The notes under the pieces were generated by a model. The model made no database searches, was not told the origin of the DNA, and saw nothing but the letters and a program-made list of their open reading frames with translations. This document shows positions 60,240 through 64,000 of a DNA stretch of 64,000 bases, in pieces (the stretch's first letter is position 1; each line of letters starts with the position of its first letter). Source of the stretch: Poecilobothrus nobilitatus (Eukaryota > Arthropoda > Insecta > Diptera > Dolichopodidae); assembly GCA_947095535.1 (NCBI GenBank), contig OX352774.1:69192416-69256415 (forward strand). The letters are read 5' to 3'. The position numbers and the translations under genes were made by a program.

Positions 60240-60552
60240 TATCTCATGCAGATATACTACTGCATGTTGTAACTGTTGATGCCTATAATACCTTGTCATT
60301 GTAAGCAAAATACTAATAATAATAGGCGATTTCATTGTTCCGTTACAGTTCCAATTCGGTGTTTCCGCACCTTTATTCTATCCTTTCCTATCCGTGCTGC
60401 CCACCGAATATACTGCGTTAGTAAGCAGGTGTTTTATGCCATTATATTGGCTATATGTAAAGGGGTAGTTGATAGTGGGTAAGTAAGTATCTGACACTAC
60501 CAATAAGGAATTCTTGGTATCTTTGGAAAATTCTCACATCTCTTAAAAAAAA
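60240..60552 (-). mobile_element. Unrecognised dispersed family R1, copy D
   Basis: The reverse complement begins tttaagagatgtgagaattt and tccaaagataccaagaattc. It continues ttggtagtgtcagata, agccaatataatggcataaa, taacgcagtatattcggtgg, cggataggaaaggatagaat and ggtgcggaaacaccgaattg. It ends at the hairpin catgcag...ctgcatg (60245-60266 on the plus strand), preceded by caacagttacaa exactly as in copy B. This is the fullest minus-strand copy. The 68-codon plus-strand frame at 60276-60482 is a by-product. No duplication of flanking sequence is evident. Confidence 0.8.
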
Positions 60553-62076
60553 ATATATATAATATTATATCTAATAGTACTCAATATAATTTATATAGGA
60601 CTATTATGATATACGTATGCATAAATATTCCTATTTCATTAGTTATCATTTGTTACTTTCTAAAGATGAAGAACTGCATAATCGTGAATATCTTTAAATC
60701 GAAATTTCGAACATCTAAGGATATACCTTAAATGTTCATACTTTGATTAGGTAGTATCTGCAACTCTACCTATTAGATTAACTATATATTTTCGGTTTAA
60801 CTTTAATTATCGGTAAAACTTGTTTTCAAAAAAAAACCAAAAGGAAAGCTGATAAAGAATATTTTTTTATTATATACTGTTATACAGTTATAACTACAAA
60901 ATTTTATGCTAATATCTAATTCATTCTTATTTTTTCGTTAATTTATCTAATTCTTTTGAAAGAATAACAAATTCGATTTTCAATTATTTTTTAGTTTTGT
61001 ACATTTCCCATTTATGGAGGACACATAAAAAAAAAAGAACAAAAAGAAAATTAGGAAATACAAAAAAAAAAAGATACATTATTGCTACCGTTTTGTTAAA
61101 GAAAATGATTCTAACAAAAAAGTTCAGCTTTGAAATCGTGTACTATAAAGATAAACTGCAACTTTTGCAAGTAACATATTGCTGAGCTACAGTAATTTTT
61201 AATAATAAAAGAAATCCAGTTTAAAAAAAAAAAAAAATATGTACATAAATATTATACATAATAGATAGTTATGTATGTATTTATATACTTAAATAGTTTT
61301 GTTTTTTTTTTTTCTTTTATCAACTTTATACTCAGATATCAGAGGAGTAAAGGTTTTTCTTTTCTACTAAAAAAAAACATTAACTTTCTTTTTGGTTGTC
61401 GATATATAAAACAAAATATCGATTAAAAATATCAGTTAAGTTAAATAACAGAAACAAAAATATCTGATGTAAAGCTATATATATATTAATATATATATAG
61501 TATATATTAAAAAATATTGGAAGGAAAACTGCAATTTCCTTTTAATGCATTTTACATACATACTTTATATATTATTTTTGAATTTTATATAAATATATGT
61601 ATGTATATATATTTATGTACATATAGACACCGTTTTTTTTCTTAATTCAAAAGGAAGTAAATTATGATACATATGTATGACAGTATATAAAAATGACAAA
61701 TATAATGTATAATATATATATGGATAATGTTTAATATAAGATTTGTTTCAAAAGAAATAAGTCAATATTTAAAACTAAAGGTTTTTGAAACAGTACATTT
61801 TCAAAAGACTATATAAAATACTTTCAAACGATCCATTTTTAATGATCTTACTCCTCTCAAAATTTTACGTTTCCTTGCTTAAAGCATTTAAAAGATTGGA
61901 GAAGTCAAATTTTGCAAAATATTGGTTCACATAACGGTAAATCCGAATGTCAAAAATAATTTTGCTGCTTTTGTTTTTTTTTTATAAAAAAGCTTACTCC
62001 AAAATCTTATTCTCTTTTGATTGGCATTTTTAAATTGAAAAAATATCGAGTAAAGCGTGTAGTTACAATTATTTGT
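60553..62076. other. A+T-rich non-coding DNA, no gene seen
   Basis: Microsatellite and homopolymer sequence, with (TA)n near 61475-61507. No gene. Confidence 0.55.
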
Positions 62077-62079
62077 ATA

Positions 62080-62438
62080 GGGTCTTTCAAATTGAGTTTT
62101 CAAAAGTTGGCGCCTGTGTTATATGTCAATGAACGCACCCATATTATATGTCATTTTGACAGTTGAAGGTTTGTCATTTATAAAAATGGAGTTGTATACA
62201 TTCCAACAACGTGTTGAAATTATTGAATTATTTTATGAAAATGGTCGTTCTATAAGTCGATATAACATAATCTACTAACATGATCTAATGGTCGATATAA
62301 CATAATCGTCCAACTGAGCAACAAATTGGTAATATTGTCCGGAAATTTCAAGAAACTGGTGTAGTACAAGATCGAGAAAGATATCAGTATGCTCGTGCCG
62401 GTCGTTTACAAGAAAATATTGGTATATATATATATTGA
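62080..62438 (+). mobile_element. 5' end of a Tc1/mariner-type transposon, 3' part missing
   Basis: After a TA at 62078-62079 comes gggtctttcaaattgagttt, which looks like the outer end of a terminal inverted repeat. About 100 bases of leader follow, with two tatatgtca words, and then the transposase start at 62186. No matching right-hand terminus (tgaaagaccc) is visible downstream, so the copy is truncated. It would be inactive. Confidence 0.6.
62186..62438 (+). pseudogene. Broken N-terminus of a Tc1/mariner-type transposase
   Basis: The frame opens with MELYTFQQRVEIIELFYENG then RSI. This is typical of the N-terminal helix-turn-helix (DUF4817-like) domain of mariner-related transposases from flies and other insects. 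It stops at 62276. A second piece in a different frame, from 62307, reads RPTEQQIGNIVRKFQETGVV then QDRE, followed by a RAGRLQENIG stretch, ending at a stop at 62436. In intact relatives these two blocks are continuous. Here a 17-base duplication (62256-62272 and 62291-62307, gtcgatataacataatc) separates them and breaks the frame. The catalytic DDE domain is absent. It is a dead remnant. Confidence 0.8.
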
Positions 62439-64000
62439 ATATATAGGGACATCTTCAAATTTGGTCTGTAAATTGGTAATCGATCGGATTGCATACAAAG
62501 ATTGTTCTACAACTATTATTTTTTTTTATATGATTTATTTACTAACAAGAAATTTATTAATTTATTTCAAATCATTTAAAAGTTGAGTAAACAGACGGAT
62601 GGGCGGGCGATCGTACAGAGTGAAATTAATAAGCAAAATTTATGAAATTTTTTTTTTTTAATTTGTGCTAAAAAGGAAAGAAAATAGCTTAAAATAATAA
62701 ATATTAGATTAATCTTCCGAAAGAAGCATATATCCATAGAAGCTATAACTATTATAGTTTATTGTTACATAAAATTTTATGTTTTAAAAATTTTCCAATT
62801 TATAATTTTCCACTAATAAAGTTTAAAAATATGTTAATAAATGTTATAATAGTAAAGGGTTTTTTATTTAATTCATATTTTTTTTTGCCTTTTTTGGTAA
62901 TTTAATTAGGGCTGGTTTATATTTCGATAATTAATAATAATGAGTTCGAAAAGTTTTTGACTTCCATAGTCACAGATCATAAAAAAACAAAATAAAGTGG
63001 TTATTAAAAAAAAAAAATAAAATGTTTCAATAGATACTGAATAGATTTTTTAAATTAAAATTAATTAATTTTTGAAAAGTGTTTGGGTTGAAGTATTTAT
63101 TATTTTTCTTCATCTGACGCGTCCATTCTTGTATTCAATTCTACATTATCCTCTGAAATTTCGGCTTCTTATTTAAAATCCTCATTTCACAAGGTTATAT
63201 GCGAATGTTTTAGAAAGTTTATATAATTTTTAATGTTCAACATTCTACTCTATATATAATATATGTATATAATTGAAGCCGTTAAGGTTCAGCATACAGT
63301 ATAATTAAAAAAAAATTATTTCAATGGTTCATAGAAAAAAATTCATTTGGCAAAAAATGATTTTTCTTTTTTGAACAAAAATTTTATTCTAACTTTTGAT
63401 TTTTTATTCTCCTGATTACGAATCATGAAAAATTTTGTAAGCTCCTTAAGAAAGGAGGAAATTCTAACAAGGGTGTTTTTTTTCTATTTTAATATATTTA
63501 AAATTGCTCTATGTATGCATGCATGTAAAAATATAGATATAATTAATCAGATCAAATATGGAAATTTTTACGACCTAAACTTTCGATTCCTGATAAAAAG
63601 TTTTAATTAAATTTAAAAAAAAAAAACAGGTTTTCTTCCCAAAAATTCACTCTCCTTAATTTTTCCTGTCCCTTTAAGCCCCACAACACAATATATATAA
63701 ACATTTTCTATATCTTTTATTAATTTCCAAAAAAAAATTTTTATTTTATTAATATTATAAACCAAAAACTTATTTCATAATACAAAATAAATTTTATTAT
63801 AAGTGTAATAATATTATAATCCTATATTGTATAACCCCTCTAGCACAAAGCACAGAATCATATAAAATTTACTGTATATAGGTATAACATAAAGTAATTT
63901 ATGCATTTTCAAACGTAAAAGTAATCTATTTTATTGTAGTGCTCCTTATTCATATAAAAAATAACGGAGTCTTAAAAAAAAAAAAAAACGAAAGAAAGAT
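62439..64000. other. A+T-rich non-coding DNA, no gene seen
   Basis: aacagacggatgggcgggcg at 62591-62610 is a G+C-rich island reminiscent of the GACGGAC zone of INE-1-like elements, but lacks their flanking phrases. Frames at 62389-62586 and 63425-63610 show no domain. Confidence 0.5.

Noticed and set aside
60276..60482. 68-codon frame sharing a PI-CFR-like string with minus-strand frames at 41593-41787 and 49916-50098
   Set aside because: All three lie in copies of repeat family R1, and the shared string is in different positions relative to frame breaks. No start, stop or length is conserved.
63100..63168. Minus-strand acidic peptide ending (EDNVELNTRMDASDEEK then stop), preceded by a tttcag word and followed by AATAAA
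   Set aside because: Only about 22 codons with an in-frame stop just upstream. tttcag and AATAAA are frequent by chance in this composition. A transcript read would be needed to revive it.

Overview
The window looks like non-coding DNA from a fly (Diptera), either a very large intron or an intergenic interval. It is strongly A+T-rich throughout, with many A and T homopolymers, (TA)n tracts and (TATG/CATA)n microsatellites. No reading frame exceeds 100 codons. The longest ones are driven by A/T runs or lie inside repeats, and I found no convincing exon, rRNA or functional tRNA. The dipteran call rests on several dispersed elements that resemble the Drosophila INE-1/DINE-1 class at both ends, plus a broken Tc1/mariner-type transposase. 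I cannot name the genus.

What the window does hold is a dense set of small, mostly non-autonomous mobile elements. (1) Inverted-repeat (MITE/foldback) elements: about 0.9-1.05 kb, 5.5-5.76 kb, 15.07-16.06 kb (with a second inverted repeat nested inside), 16.58-16.90 kb, 17.56-18.19 kb, 25.05-25.57 kb (arms near 200 bp, TA flanks), 26.10-26.45 kb (TTA flanks), 33.96-34.27 kb, 45.60-45.71 kb, 49.20-49.26 kb and 58.20-58.35 kb. (2) INE-1/DINE-1-like elements: 19.96-20.53 kb (+), 22.66-24.21 kb (-), 31.49-32.06 kb (+) and 39.66-40.09 kb (+). (3) tRNA-derived SINEs: 22.48-22.66 kb and 29.27-29.46 kb belong to one family. The copy at 49.29-49.54 kb has a different tRNA head and an exact 13-bp target-site duplication. 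A weaker candidate lies at 42.84-43.03 kb. (4) An unrecognised family of about 250-310 bp with four copies: 32.55-32.83 kb, 41.47-41.77 kb and 49.77-50.01 kb on +, and 60.24-60.55 kb on -. Two copies share a terminal CATGCAG...CTGCATG hairpin. (5) A decayed 5' end of a Tc1/mariner-type transposon at 62.08-62.44 kb.

Short tandem repeats fill some of the remaining space: 20-bp units at 3.2 kb and 8.3 kb, AAAATCC-phrase arrays at 0.7 kb and 40.9-41.2 kb, and a poly-C plus (GTACGT)n block at 48.2 kb. The rest is A+T-rich DNA in which I see no gene or structure. No genes act together here. The biology in view is repeat biology: non-autonomous elements that would have depended on transposases, Helitron-type proteins or LINE reverse transcriptases encoded elsewhere. 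All repeat boundaries and similarities were judged by eye.
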